Positions 1 through 6,376 of a stretch of DNA of 10,096 bases are shown in pieces. The notes below the pieces were generated by a model, which saw only the letters and a list, made by a program, of their open reading frames with translations, was not told the origin of the DNA and made no database searches. The stretch is from assembly GCA_030262795.1 (NCBI GenBank), contig JAJSZO010000086.1:1-10096 (forward strand). Direction: 5' to 3'. Both the position numbers and the translations under genes were made by a program. This DNA is from Deltaproteobacteria bacterium (GTDB taxonomy: Bacteria; Desulfobacterota; Desulfobacteria; Desulfobacterales; ETH-SRB1). Within the stretch, counting starts at the first letter, position 1, and each line of letters opens with the position of its first letter.

Positions 1-1170
1 AGATTTGAGACGCCTGACAGAGCCGAAAGCAAGCTTCTGATGACTCCAACTATTAACTTTGCTGCGGATACTTCAGCTCAAAAGGGAGTGGTAGATTACA
101 TACTGAGAGGGCTCTTCGGTGGTTTCCCAAGTAAGAATTCAATACAACCTTTCTACAAAAGGCTTAAACGATACACTGATATTGAAAACCGGGATATATG
201 GGAATACACACTCAATTTTACCCAGGAAGAGTTAAATCAATTACTCCGACACGTATGGGAATTAAGAGAGAATGTTTTTGACTATTATTTTCTTGACGAA
301 AACTGCGCCTATCGGCTTCTATCTTTACTTGAGGTTGGTCGACCGAGTATGCAATTGACTGAAGAGTTTAAAATTTATACTATTCCGGTAGACGTAATCA
401 GAGCGTTGAAGCTACGTGGATTGATTCAAGAGATAACGTATCGGGCTTCGGCTGTTAAGACCTTCTACCATCACCTTCAACGCCTTAACAACAATGAAAA
501 GCACATCGTCATTGATATTATTCACAATCAGCTCTCCCTTGACAGTGATCAAGTTCTATCACTGCCAGTGAAGCGTAGAGCATTAGTTTTGGCTTTGGCC
601 TCAGAATATCTCGCAATACTTATTAATAAAGACATACTTGATCGAGATCTGAGTACACAGTTAACCTGTCAAATCTTCGCTGAGCGGAGTAAGCACTTTG
701 TGCCGATAACCTTAAAAAAAATAATTAAACCTGACGTGAGTCCGGACGAGGGACATAAGACACAGCGTGTCAGTATCTCCGGTGGATTTGATAAAAATAA
801 TACATTTTACGCTATAGGATACAGAGGCGTTTATCATGGTTTAATAGATCCTTTGCCTGGTTTTGAAAAAGGCGCGCAGGTTGAGCTTCTTAACGTCGCC
901 CTGAGAGATTATGAAGACGATGATATCCGGTTGGAAAAACTGAATTTAATAAATATCAGATCTCTGACACCATTCGATAAGTTTTTAACACCGGCATCAT
1001 GGCGGTTTTCCGTTGGAAGAGAGAAAAAGGAACTCTACGACAAACACCCATTGAGTACTTATATTGAGGGAGGTATGGGTGTAACATTTCGCCTGGCGGA
1101 TCTCATGTTGTCAGGTATGATTATCTTGAACTGGATTTTGGCAGTGCTTTTGACAAAGGCTATGGATTAG
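1..1170 (+). CDS. DUF4105 / Lnb-type envelope protein, 5'-partial and frameshifted
   Basis: The reading frame is open from base 1, so the ATG at 40 is internal and the true start lies left of the window. Residues read from 40 match the DUF4105 (Lnb N-terminal periplasmic) family: NFAADT, GLFGGFP, YTDIENRDIWEY, and the conserved FLDENCAYRLLSLLE with its cysteine codon at 304-306. The His-containing part of the family is upstream and not visible. From about 760 onward (SISGGFDKN, FYAIGYRGVYHGLIDPLPGFEKGAQVELLN) the sequence resembles the outer-membrane-strand-like C-terminal part seen in these proteins. Some family members (Bacteroides Lnb) are linked to lipoprotein N-acylation; whether this one does so is unknown. 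After codon 1111-1113 the frame becomes nonsense (GMIILNWILAVLLTKAMD) and stops at 1170, while the expected C-terminus continues in another frame (next entry). The gene is probably inactive or affected by a sequencing error. Confidence 0.8.
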   Translation, partial: RFETPDRAESKLLMTPTINFAADTSAQKGVVDYILRGLFGGFPSKNSIQPFYKRLKRYTDIENRDIWEYTLNFTQEELNQLLRHVWELRENVFDYYFLDENCAYRLLSLLEVGRPSMQLTEEFKIYTIPVDVIRALKLRGLIQEITYRASAVKTFYHHLQRLNNNEKHIVIDIIHNQLSLDSDQVLSLPVKRRALVLALASEYLAILINKDILDRDLSTQLTCQIFAERSKHFVPITLKKIIKPDVSPDEGHKTQRVSISGGFDKNNTFYAIGYRGVYHGLIDPLPGFEKGAQVELLNVALRDYEDDDIRLEKLNLINIRSLTPFDKFLTPASWRFSVGREKKELYDKHPLSTYIEGGMGVTFRLADLMLSGMIILNWILAVLLTKAMD

Positions 1171-1400
1171 GCTCCGGGGTCTATTTCAACATAGTTTATC
1201 AAAGCGATAAATTTTCTTGTGATATCGGAGGACTGGCCATGAAATATCTGGTTGGCGATAGCGACACGCTGACAAAATTTTGGAACAAAATAAGTTTTCC
1301 AATCCGCCCAAACAATGCTATTTTTTTAGAAACAAAATACTCGCCTAATAACAGGAGTGGGTTGTATGAGGTCAGTTTTGGCATTCACCATTATTTTTAA
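1113..1400 (+). pseudogene. C-terminal fragment of the DUF4105 gene, displaced by a -1 frameshift
   Basis: Reading from 1113 in the frame whose stop is TAA at 1398-1400 gives RYDYLELDFGSAFDKGYGLG, then SGVYFNIVYQSDKFSCDIGG and a further strand-rich stretch ending SGLYEVSFGIHHYF. The alternating polar/hydrophobic strands and terminal phenylalanine are those of an outer-membrane-type beta structure, and the phrase LDFGSAFDKGYGLG is what is expected to follow VTFRLADLML of the upstream frame. One base appears to be missing near 1111-1112. I see no slippery heptamer there, so a mutation or assembly error is more likely than programmed frameshifting. There is no start codon or ribosome site of its own, so it is not a separate gene. 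Confidence 0.75.
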
Positions 1401-1404
1401 GCGG

Positions 1405-2328
1405 ATGATTAAGCAAGCGATTGTCATTTGGATCATTCTCTGTTTATCCGCCTGCACAAACCTTGTGTTTTGCCCAGACCAATTCAGATACACCTGTCCT
1501 GACAAATTCGGCCTTGACCACGAGGACATATTTCTTGCTACTGCTGACGGAAATCAGCTTCACGGTTGGTTATTGAAGTCCAGCTCTGAGAAAAAGGGCA
1601 CTGTTTTCTTTTTGCATGGGAACGCCCAAAATATCAGTGCACATATTCATAGTGTGTATTGGCTGCCGGAAAATGGATATGACGTCTTTATGATAGATTA
1701 TCGAGGTTACGGCCAATCAACAGGAAGTCCCAGTGTCCGAGGTGTTATTGATGATATAACTACAGGATTTACGTGGCTAACGAAGAATGTAATGGATCAG
1801 AAAACGCCAATATTTCTGTTAGGCCAAAGTTTGGGGGCTAGCCTCGGTATCTGTTTTGCGGGAAGTAATTTGGAGGCAAAAAATCAACTGTCAGGCGTAA
1901 TTTTGGATTCTGGTTTTTCCAATTTTCGTACGATAGCGCGAGAAAAATTGAGTCAATTTTGGTTGACGTGGCCTTTTCAATATCCCCTCTCCATGTTATT
2001 GACGGATAAGTATAACCCCGAAGACTTCATTCAACACATATCCCCAGTTCCTGTTCTTATAATGCATAGCGATGAAGATAAGGTTATTCCATCAAGCCAC
2101 GGTAAAAGATTATTTAAATTGGCAGGGACTCCAAAATGTTACATACAAACCGGAGATGGCCATATAAACACTTTTAGATATAATGCTTACCGAAATGAGG
2201 TGCTCAAATTTATGTCGCGTTTCTCCTTTAAGTCTTTTTCTGCCTGGAAGCCAGTTCCTTCTTGTTATCAGAATTCTTCGAGTTTTTCGAATATTTCGGA
2301 TCTTCAAACTGGTTCGGTATCTTGTTGA
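1405..2328 (+). CDS. Lipoprotein alpha/beta hydrolase with an out-of-frame C-terminal tail
   Basis: I choose the ATG at 1405 rather than the GTG at 1357, because it directly precedes a lipoprotein signal peptide (MIKQAIVIWIILCLSAC, lipid-attached Cys17) and lies 5 bases after the upstream stop, suggesting translational coupling. Numbering from this start: HGNAQN oxyanion region at 71-76, DYRGYGQSTG at 98-107, nucleophile elbow GQSLGA with Ser142, acid Asp225 in HSDEDKVIP, and His253 in GDGHINTF. The complete triad places it among serine hydrolases of the alpha/beta fold (BEM46/YfhR-like), acting on an unknown ester or peptide substrate at the envelope. The fold should end near residue 271 (EVLKFM). 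Residues from about 272 to 307 are encoded by DNA that, in another frame, is a K+ channel remnant, so the natural end was lost by a deletion. The catalytic core is intact and may still work. Confidence 0.82.
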   Translation: MIKQAIVIWIILCLSACTNLVFCPDQFRYTCPDKFGLDHEDIFLATADGNQLHGWLLKSSSEKKGTVFFLHGNAQNISAHIHSVYWLPENGYDVFMIDYRGYGQSTGSPSVRGVIDDITTGFTWLTKNVMDQKTPIFLLGQSLGASLGICFAGSNLEAKNQLSGVILDSGFSNFRTIAREKLSQFWLTWPFQYPLSMLLTDKYNPEDFIQHISPVPVLIMHSDEDKVIPSSHGKRLFKLAGTPKCYIQTGDGHINTFRYNAYRNEVLKFMSRFSFKSFSAWKPVPSCYQNSSSFSNISDLQTGSVSC

Positions 2329-2599
2329 AATAAGGTTGCTTAACCAGGCTCTGCGTGCGAGCCGGCGGAAAATTATTGTATTTTTGTTTACTGTTTTTAC
2401 ACTGGTGATAATTTTTGGTTCCATGATGTATGTCATAGAAGGCGAACAAAATGGTTTTACAAGTATTCCTCGAAGTATGTACTGGGCTATAGTAACGTTC
2501 ACTACAGTCGGCTATGGAGATATATCGCCTAAAACAGGTTTCGGTCAGGCTCTGGCTGCTCTCCGCGAACAAAAGAACCGAATAACCCGATCTTCTTAA
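2225..2599 (+). pseudogene. Truncated voltage-gated K+ channel (S4-S5-pore remnant)
   Basis: Homology begins near 2225 (PLSLFLPGSQF, end of S3), followed by the S4 voltage sensor LLVIRILRVFRIFRIFKLVR with basic residues at every third position, S5 (IIVFLFTVFTLVIIFGSMMYVIE), the pore helix (FTSIPRSMYWAIVTF) and the K+ selectivity filter TTVGYGD, encoded at about 2501-2521. S1 to S3 are missing on the left and S6 on the right: after SPKTGFGQALA the frame turns into LREQKNRITRSS and stops at 2597-2599. The ATG at 2183 opens this frame, but its first 14 codons lie in the neighbouring hydrolase gene and are not channel-like. Without S6 a functional tetrameric pore is not expected. I read it as a relic of a Kv-type six-helix channel with both ends deleted. 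Confidence 0.82.
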
Positions 2600-2804
2600 C
2601 ACCTAATGCACTTAGACGAGATTGGTTTTGCTGGAGCACGTTAAATATTTTCTGTTTTGTACCGATTGTAGTTTGCATCTCACTTCTTAGGATCATGTAA
2701 GGGCCATTAAATATTAAAAAATAAATCAGCGATATTTGATATTAACGGTTCGTTTCTTGATTGTTGTAATATCTTAATATTGTACTGTTTTTAATGAAAA
2801 TGCA

Positions 2805-2820
2805 AGGATTATATAATCCT
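2805..2820. repeat. 16-bp perfect palindrome
   Basis: AGGATTATATAATCCT is its own reverse complement over all 16 bases. It sits exactly where an AT-rich stretch gives way to more GC-rich DNA. It could be a dimer-binding site or a deletion/insertion scar; no gene starts nearby, so a role as an operator is not supported. Confidence 0.5.
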
Positions 2821-3286
2821 AAGCCGACCACACAGCCAAACACTCCTGTTCGCGCAACGCGTGGCGACATGCCCGAATTCCTTCACAACCGTACAAAAGG
2901 CGGTTCCCTGAATCGGTCATAGCGCTGGGACCATTATCAATATCCAGCAGGATCGCATATCAATAGTTGCCATTTTTCCCAAGTAGGTTGAAGATTCAGA
3001 GGGATCAACCTGAAACAAACTGTTTGATAGAACTTATGGGAATGTTAAAAGGGATGTATCGTTTAGTAAAAAATAATTTAAAAAGCAAGCCCATTTGGGT
3101 ATCTTGCCAGGAAATAAACATATCAATAGCGTCAAATGGGTGCGACATACAATAATTATAGCTACTTGGAGTCAGGTTCGTTTTTCGATTATATCAAATG
3201 GTTCGACAAGGGTAACCAGCGGCGCCAATGGGTAGTATTTGGTCACAAATTATCCACACCCCTGAAAATACCAATCCAGCCTGTCG

Positions 3287-3308
3287 GTTGACCCAAATCC
3301 GGGTCAAC
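3287..3308. promoter_or_regulatory. Operator-like palindrome upstream of the ABC transporter promoter
   Basis: Two perfect 8-base arms, GTTGACCC and GGGTCAAC, are separated by AAATCC. The right arm ends 3 bases before a TTGACA -35 box, the place where a dimeric activator or repressor would bind. It could also form a short RNA hairpin, but there is no T-run after it, so it is not a normal terminator. Confidence 0.45.
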
Positions 3309-3311
3309 AGC

Positions 3312-3340
3312 TTGACAAGATTTGCGACATCCATTACAAA
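3312..3340 (+). promoter_or_regulatory. Probable sigma70-type promoter of the ABC transporter genes
   Basis: TTGACA (3312-3317, full consensus) is followed after 17 bases by TACAAA (3335-3340, four of six consensus bases). This would give a leader of roughly 80 bases before the ATG at 3425. It fits with the operator-like palindrome just upstream and with the first gene of the transporter cluster just downstream. Confidence 0.5.
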
Positions 3341-3424
3341 TCTATGACAAAAACGTCTTGCGGTCGAAGATCTTGACGATAAAGATATCGTGAACTGTTA
3401 CGTTTTAAACAAGGAGGTCTTTAA

Positions 3425-4474
3425 ATGAAAATAAGGCTTTTTAGAATAACTTCCGTCTGTTTTTTCATAATTTTTCTATTCTTCTTTATAAGCTGTACCG
3501 ATAAATCACCATCAAATCAAGTCATCGTAGTAGGCTCTCAATGGTATGGTCATATTCCTGTATGGATTGGCATAGAAAAGGGAATATTTAAGAAATACGG
3601 TTTTGACGTTAAATGGCAGTTTATTGGAAAAAGCATGGATCGATTAAATGCTATTTCTTCAGGAGAGGCTCATTTTGCCAGTTTAGGGGAAATTGCCATG
3701 CTCAGTGCAATGGCACAAGGCAATACACGTTTTTACTGGGTTGGTAATCAGGATATTGCACCCGGATTTGAGGGACTTGTTGCAAAGAAAGGGATAACGT
3801 CATTTGAGCAATTAAAAGGAAAAACAATCGGCTTTCCTTTTGGCGCATCTGTTGATATTACATGCAGGCTTCTTTTAAAACAACATGGCCTTGATCCAAA
3901 TAAGGATGTTCGTCTCGTCAATCTTGAAGTCGGGGATGTTCCTTCAGTATTTCGAACAGGTCGAATAGATGCAGCGATAATCTGGGAGCCAGGCTTTTCA
4001 CAACTTGCATCTATTGATGGTACAACAGTTCTGGGAATGGATACGGATACGGAAGTTTATAAAAAGTTTGGTACCATGACCGGTCCTGATGTTCTGATAA
4101 TCAATAAGGCCTGGAATGATGAGAATCGCTTAAGAGCCAAAAGGTTTATGAAAGCTTATTTTGAGTCTTTGAAGTGGGTTAATTATAATCCGGAGGAAGC
4201 GGTTAAGTTGATCTGGAAAAAATATATTAACCAGGATTTAAGTCTTATTCAGAAAAATATAGAAAAATTCATCTGGCATGATATTGAAGACCAGAGGCGT
4301 ATTATGACTGATAATGGTATATTTGGTCAGGCAGATTATATTATCCGTATTCTTCATGAGGATATGAAAGTTATTCCAAATAAACCTGATTTTCGCAAAT
4401 GGGTTAATCTTGATATTCTTTCTTTTCAGGAAATGAGAAGAGCTGTTAAAACAAATAAAAGTAAGGAGAAATGA
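3425..4474 (+). CDS. ABC transporter substrate-binding lipoprotein, SsuA/TauA (NMT1-like) family
   Basis: The start is fixed by a near-perfect Shine-Dalgarno AAGGAGGT at 3411-3418, six bases before the ATG. Residues 1-24 form a lipoprotein signal peptide with a Phe-rich membrane segment ending FISC (Cys24). The mature protein begins VIVVGSQWYGHIPVWIGIEK, continues IFKKYGFDVKW, and has the family's RIDAAIIWEPGF near 180-191, all typical of the solute-binding proteins for sulfonates, taurine, nitrate or pyrimidine precursors. At 349 residues it has the usual length. It would capture a small organic substrate at the outer face of the inner membrane and deliver it to the permease encoded three bases downstream. 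The substrate cannot be told from sequence: no desulfonation, nitrate or thiamine gene is nearby and no riboswitch was recognised in the leader. Confidence 0.88.
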   Translation: MKIRLFRITSVCFFIIFLFFFISCTDKSPSNQVIVVGSQWYGHIPVWIGIEKGIFKKYGFDVKWQFIGKSMDRLNAISSGEAHFASLGEIAMLSAMAQGNTRFYWVGNQDIAPGFEGLVAKKGITSFEQLKGKTIGFPFGASVDITCRLLLKQHGLDPNKDVRLVNLEVGDVPSVFRTGRIDAAIIWEPGFSQLASIDGTTVLGMDTDTEVYKKFGTMTGPDVLIINKAWNDENRLRAKRFMKAYFESLKWVNYNPEEAVKLIWKKYINQDLSLIQKNIEKFIWHDIEDQRRIMTDNGIFGQADYIIRILHEDMKVIPNKPDFRKWVNLDILSFQEMRRAVKTNKSKEK

Positions 4475-4477
4475 CAG

Positions 4478-5269
4478 GTGGAAGGAGAAGAACTTGGTTT
4501 ATGGCGCTCTTCTGTTATTGGGGCTATAGGGTTACTTGTTTTTCTCAGTCTTTGGGAAATTCTTGTGAGAACCAATGTTATCGACCCCTTTTTCTTACCA
4601 GCGCCAACCCAGGTCATTGATAAAGCAATTCAAATGACTACTGCCGAAGATGCCGTTTTATTAACAGACATTAAAATAAGCGCAACAAGAGTGCTGACAG
4701 GGTTTTTATTGAGTGTTCTTGTAGGTGTACCTGCAGGGTTAATTATGGGGATGAACCCGGTTATTCGTGCTGCGATAAATCCGATTATTTCAATAATCCG
4801 ACCTTTGCCCGCATTAAGCTGGATACCCCTCTCTATGCTCTGGCTGGGTATTGATGAGCAGCAAAAGTATGCAATTGTTTTTATGGGGAGTTTTGCTTCC
4901 ATTTTAGTTTATACCACAGATGCAACCATGCGTGTGGATCCCATTCTTCGACGAGCTGCCATGAATCTTGGTGCTTCACCACTACAGATACTTCGTTATG
5001 TTATTCTTCCCGGAGCATTGCCGGACATATTAACAGGCCTTAAAGTTGTTCTTGCTATTGCATGGACATGTGTTATTTCAGCCGAGATGGTTGGCGCTAA
5101 TAGTGGTTTAGGATTTCGAATCTGGACTGCTAAAGAATGGTCTGATACCGGTCAGGTTCTTGTGGGCATGATTAGTATCAGCGCTACAGTGCTGGTATTG
5201 GATATTCTTTTTCGCGGGTTAGAAAGAGTGCTTTTACCCTATCAAAATAAGGGACTTGGAAATAAATAA
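4478..5269 (+). CDS. ABC transporter permease, SsuC/TauC family
   Basis: The GTG at 4478 is used because AAGGAG at 4463-4468 lies nine bases ahead and the stop of the binding-protein gene is three bases upstream. The 263-residue protein has about six membrane segments, starting at residues 12-29, and the cytoplasmic EAA loop RRAAMNLGASPLQILRYVIL followed by PGALP (about 158-182), which docks onto the ATPase. IRPLPALSWIPLSMLWLG (about 107-124) is a family hallmark. It forms the membrane channel of the importer, probably as a homodimer. Oddity: the last codons (GLGNK) and the stop come from the left arm of a foldback element starting at 5251; homologues usually end near LLPY or LLPW, so the element appears to have replaced the original end by a few residues without harm to the core. 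Confidence 0.9.
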   Translation: MEGEELGLWRSSVIGAIGLLVFLSLWEILVRTNVIDPFFLPAPTQVIDKAIQMTTAEDAVLLTDIKISATRVLTGFLLSVLVGVPAGLIMGMNPVIRAAINPIISIIRPLPALSWIPLSMLWLGIDEQQKYAIVFMGSFASILVYTTDATMRVDPILRRAAMNLGASPLQILRYVILPGALPDILTGLKVVLAIAWTCVISAEMVGANSGLGFRIWTAKEWSDTGQVLVGMISISATVLVLDILFRGLERVLLPYQNKGLGNK

Positions 5270-5407
5270 TATACCATCTTGCTTGTCTTTTTGCCCCTCT
5301 TCGGCGTTGCGGCTTCCGTTACATAGCCCGCTATGCGCTTTCAGCCGCGCCTTGAAGATGAACAAAAATCCTGCGCAATCTTGGTATATTATTTACTTCC
5401 AAGTCCC
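5251..5407. mobile_element. Foldback (MITE-like) element A between permease and ATPase genes
   Basis: A 157-bp imperfect palindrome. The outer arms (5251-5276 and the complement of 5382-5407) match at 25 of 26 positions, beginning GGGACTTGGAA and ending AATAATATACCA. Inner arms pair partly (TTTTTG, TCTTC, GCGGCT), and CATAGC-CC-GCTATG at 5322-5335 lies exactly at the centre. The direct repeat TAA flanks it on both sides (5248-5250 and 5408-5410), as expected for a 3-bp target duplication. No protein is encoded, so any mobility would need a transposase supplied elsewhere. In RNA it would make a long hairpin within the operon, able to slow transcription or protect the upstream message. It shares its plan with element B at 9681-9885. 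Confidence 0.75.
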
Positions 5408-5422
5408 TAAAACTTCCGAAAC

Positions 5423-6214
5423 ATGAGCGAAACATTAATTAAATTTGATAATATAACAAAACATTTTTCTTCACGTAAAGGTGATATTGTAGCAGTAAAA
5501 GATTTTTCCCTTGAGATTAAAAAAGGTGAAATATTAACAATAGTGGGTGCTTCGGGATGCGGCAAAACAACTCTTCTTAACATGGTCGCAGGATTTTTAA
5601 CTCCCAGTTCAGGGAACATTTTACTCGACGAGCAGCCTATAACAAAAGTTGAACCGAGATGCGGTATGATTTTTCAACATTATGCCTTATTTCCATGGCT
5701 GAGTGTGAAAAAAAATGTTGAGTTCGGGCCTAAAATAAACGGTGTTTCTAAAAAGATGCGAAGAGAGGAATCAGCTAAGTACATAGAAATGGTTGGCTTA
5801 AAAGGATTTGAAGATGCTTACCCTGGGGAGCTGTCAGGAGGAATGCGCCAGCGTGTTGCTCTATGCAGGGTACTGGCAAATAAGCCTGACATTCTGTTGT
5901 GTGATGAGCCTTTTGCAGCTCTGGATGCGATGACAAGGCAGATCATGCAGCAAGAGCTGTTGAGAATTGTCAATGAATCGGGACAAACCGTACTCTTTAT
6001 AACTCACTCTATTGACGAAGCGCTTATTTTAAGCGATAAAATTGTTGTTATGTCTGTTCGACCGGGAACAGTCAAAGACATCTATGACATCGAACTCCCC
6101 CATCCCGGAAAGGTTGAGGTTCAACTCACTGATGAATATCTAAAATTAAAACGACAGATATGGGCTATGGTTGAAGAGGAAGTAAAAACATCAATGAATA
6201 TAGTTTCGAGTTAA
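5423..6214 (+). CDS. ABC transporter ATP-binding protein, SsuB/TauB family
   Basis: All nucleotide-binding-domain motifs are present in the 263-residue protein: Walker A GASGCGKTT (42-50), Q-loop Gln85 in MIFQHYALFPWLSV, signature LSGGMRQR (137-144), Walker B ILLCDEP (Asp161, Glu162), D-loop ALD and the H-loop His195 in FITHSIDEA. It energises import of the substrate bound by the protein encoded at 3425-4474. The ATG at 5423 is the first possible start: an in-frame stop lies at 5408-5410, and the protein begins with a normal family N-terminus. Unlike its partner genes it has no Shine-Dalgarno sequence in the 15 bases between the foldback element and the ATG. The ATPase may therefore be made at reduced level, or depend on a leader-independent start. 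Confidence 0.9.
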   Translation: MSETLIKFDNITKHFSSRKGDIVAVKDFSLEIKKGEILTIVGASGCGKTTLLNMVAGFLTPSSGNILLDEQPITKVEPRCGMIFQHYALFPWLSVKKNVEFGPKINGVSKKMRREESAKYIEMVGLKGFEDAYPGELSGGMRQRVALCRVLANKPDILLCDEPFAALDAMTRQIMQQELLRIVNESGQTVLFITHSIDEALILSDKIVVMSVRPGTVKDIYDIELPHPGKVEVQLTDEYLKLKRQIWAMVEEEVKTSMNIVSS

Positions 6215-6310
6215 GGGTTCGCCCAAACAGCCTGTTTTCGCGTACTCTCAGATCTGAAAAAATATGGTGCTGAAAATCTCACCAAAAATGACATTATTTC
6301 ATTGATTTAA
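6215..6310 (+). other. In-frame open stretch after the ATPase stop, possible gene-tail relic
   Basis: The frame of the ATPase stays open for 31 codons past its TAA, reading GFAQTACFRVLSDLKKYGAE and then NLTKNDIISLI before a TAA at 6308-6310. The last part has the composition of a real soluble protein end, but I do not recognise it. It may be an old C-terminus or chance; no terminator hairpin with a T-run is visible between the transporter and the next gene. Confidence 0.25.
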
Positions 6311-6312
6311 GT

Positions 6313-6342
6313 TTGTTCACCTGTTAATTATATTTTTATAAC
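6313..6342 (+). promoter_or_regulatory. Possible promoter of the AAA/PD-(D/E)XK gene
   Basis: TATAAC at 6337-6342 is five of six consensus bases and lies 18 bases after a weak -35 (TTGTTC, 6313-6318) in an AT-rich stretch. A good ribosome site (AAGGAG, 6363-6368) follows eight bases before the ATG at 6377. This supports independent transcription from the ABC transporter genes. Confidence 0.35.
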
Positions 6343-6376
6343 CTCCCGAAAGAACTCTTAAAAAGGAGAATATACC

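Larger units (their letters stand above)
2600..3424. other. Long intergenic region, no convincing gene
   Basis: About 825 bases without a recognisable coding region. The left half (roughly 2640-2820) is very AT-rich; 2821-2960 is clearly richer in G and C, and the palindrome at 2805-2820 marks the border. A 62-codon ATG frame at 2967-3155 has no ribosome site, domain or plausible composition. The final part holds a palindrome, a promoter and a strong ribosome site serving the ABC transporter gene. Together with the broken genes to its left it looks like eroded sequence. Confidence 0.6.

Noticed and set aside
1357..1404. Upstream GTG/ATG starts (1357, 1366) for the hydrolase
   Set aside because: They would put 13-16 residues before the signal peptide and overlap the DUF4105 gene tail; the ATG at 1405 gives a clean lipoprotein signal.
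2880..2935. Minus-strand hairpin (AACCG...CGGTT with GTGAAGG after it) recalling the end of a group II intron (domain V)
   Set aside because: The hairpin is far too short for domain V and no reverse transcriptase or other intron domain is readable on either strand nearby.
2967..3155. 62-codon open frame in the intergenic region
   Set aside because: No ribosome site, no recognisable domain, and composition no different from random reading of the surrounding DNA.
3156..3424. Riboswitch (for example TPP or SAM) ahead of the NMT1-like transporter
   Set aside because: I find no recognisable conserved core of these classes; only a palindrome, promoter and ribosome site.
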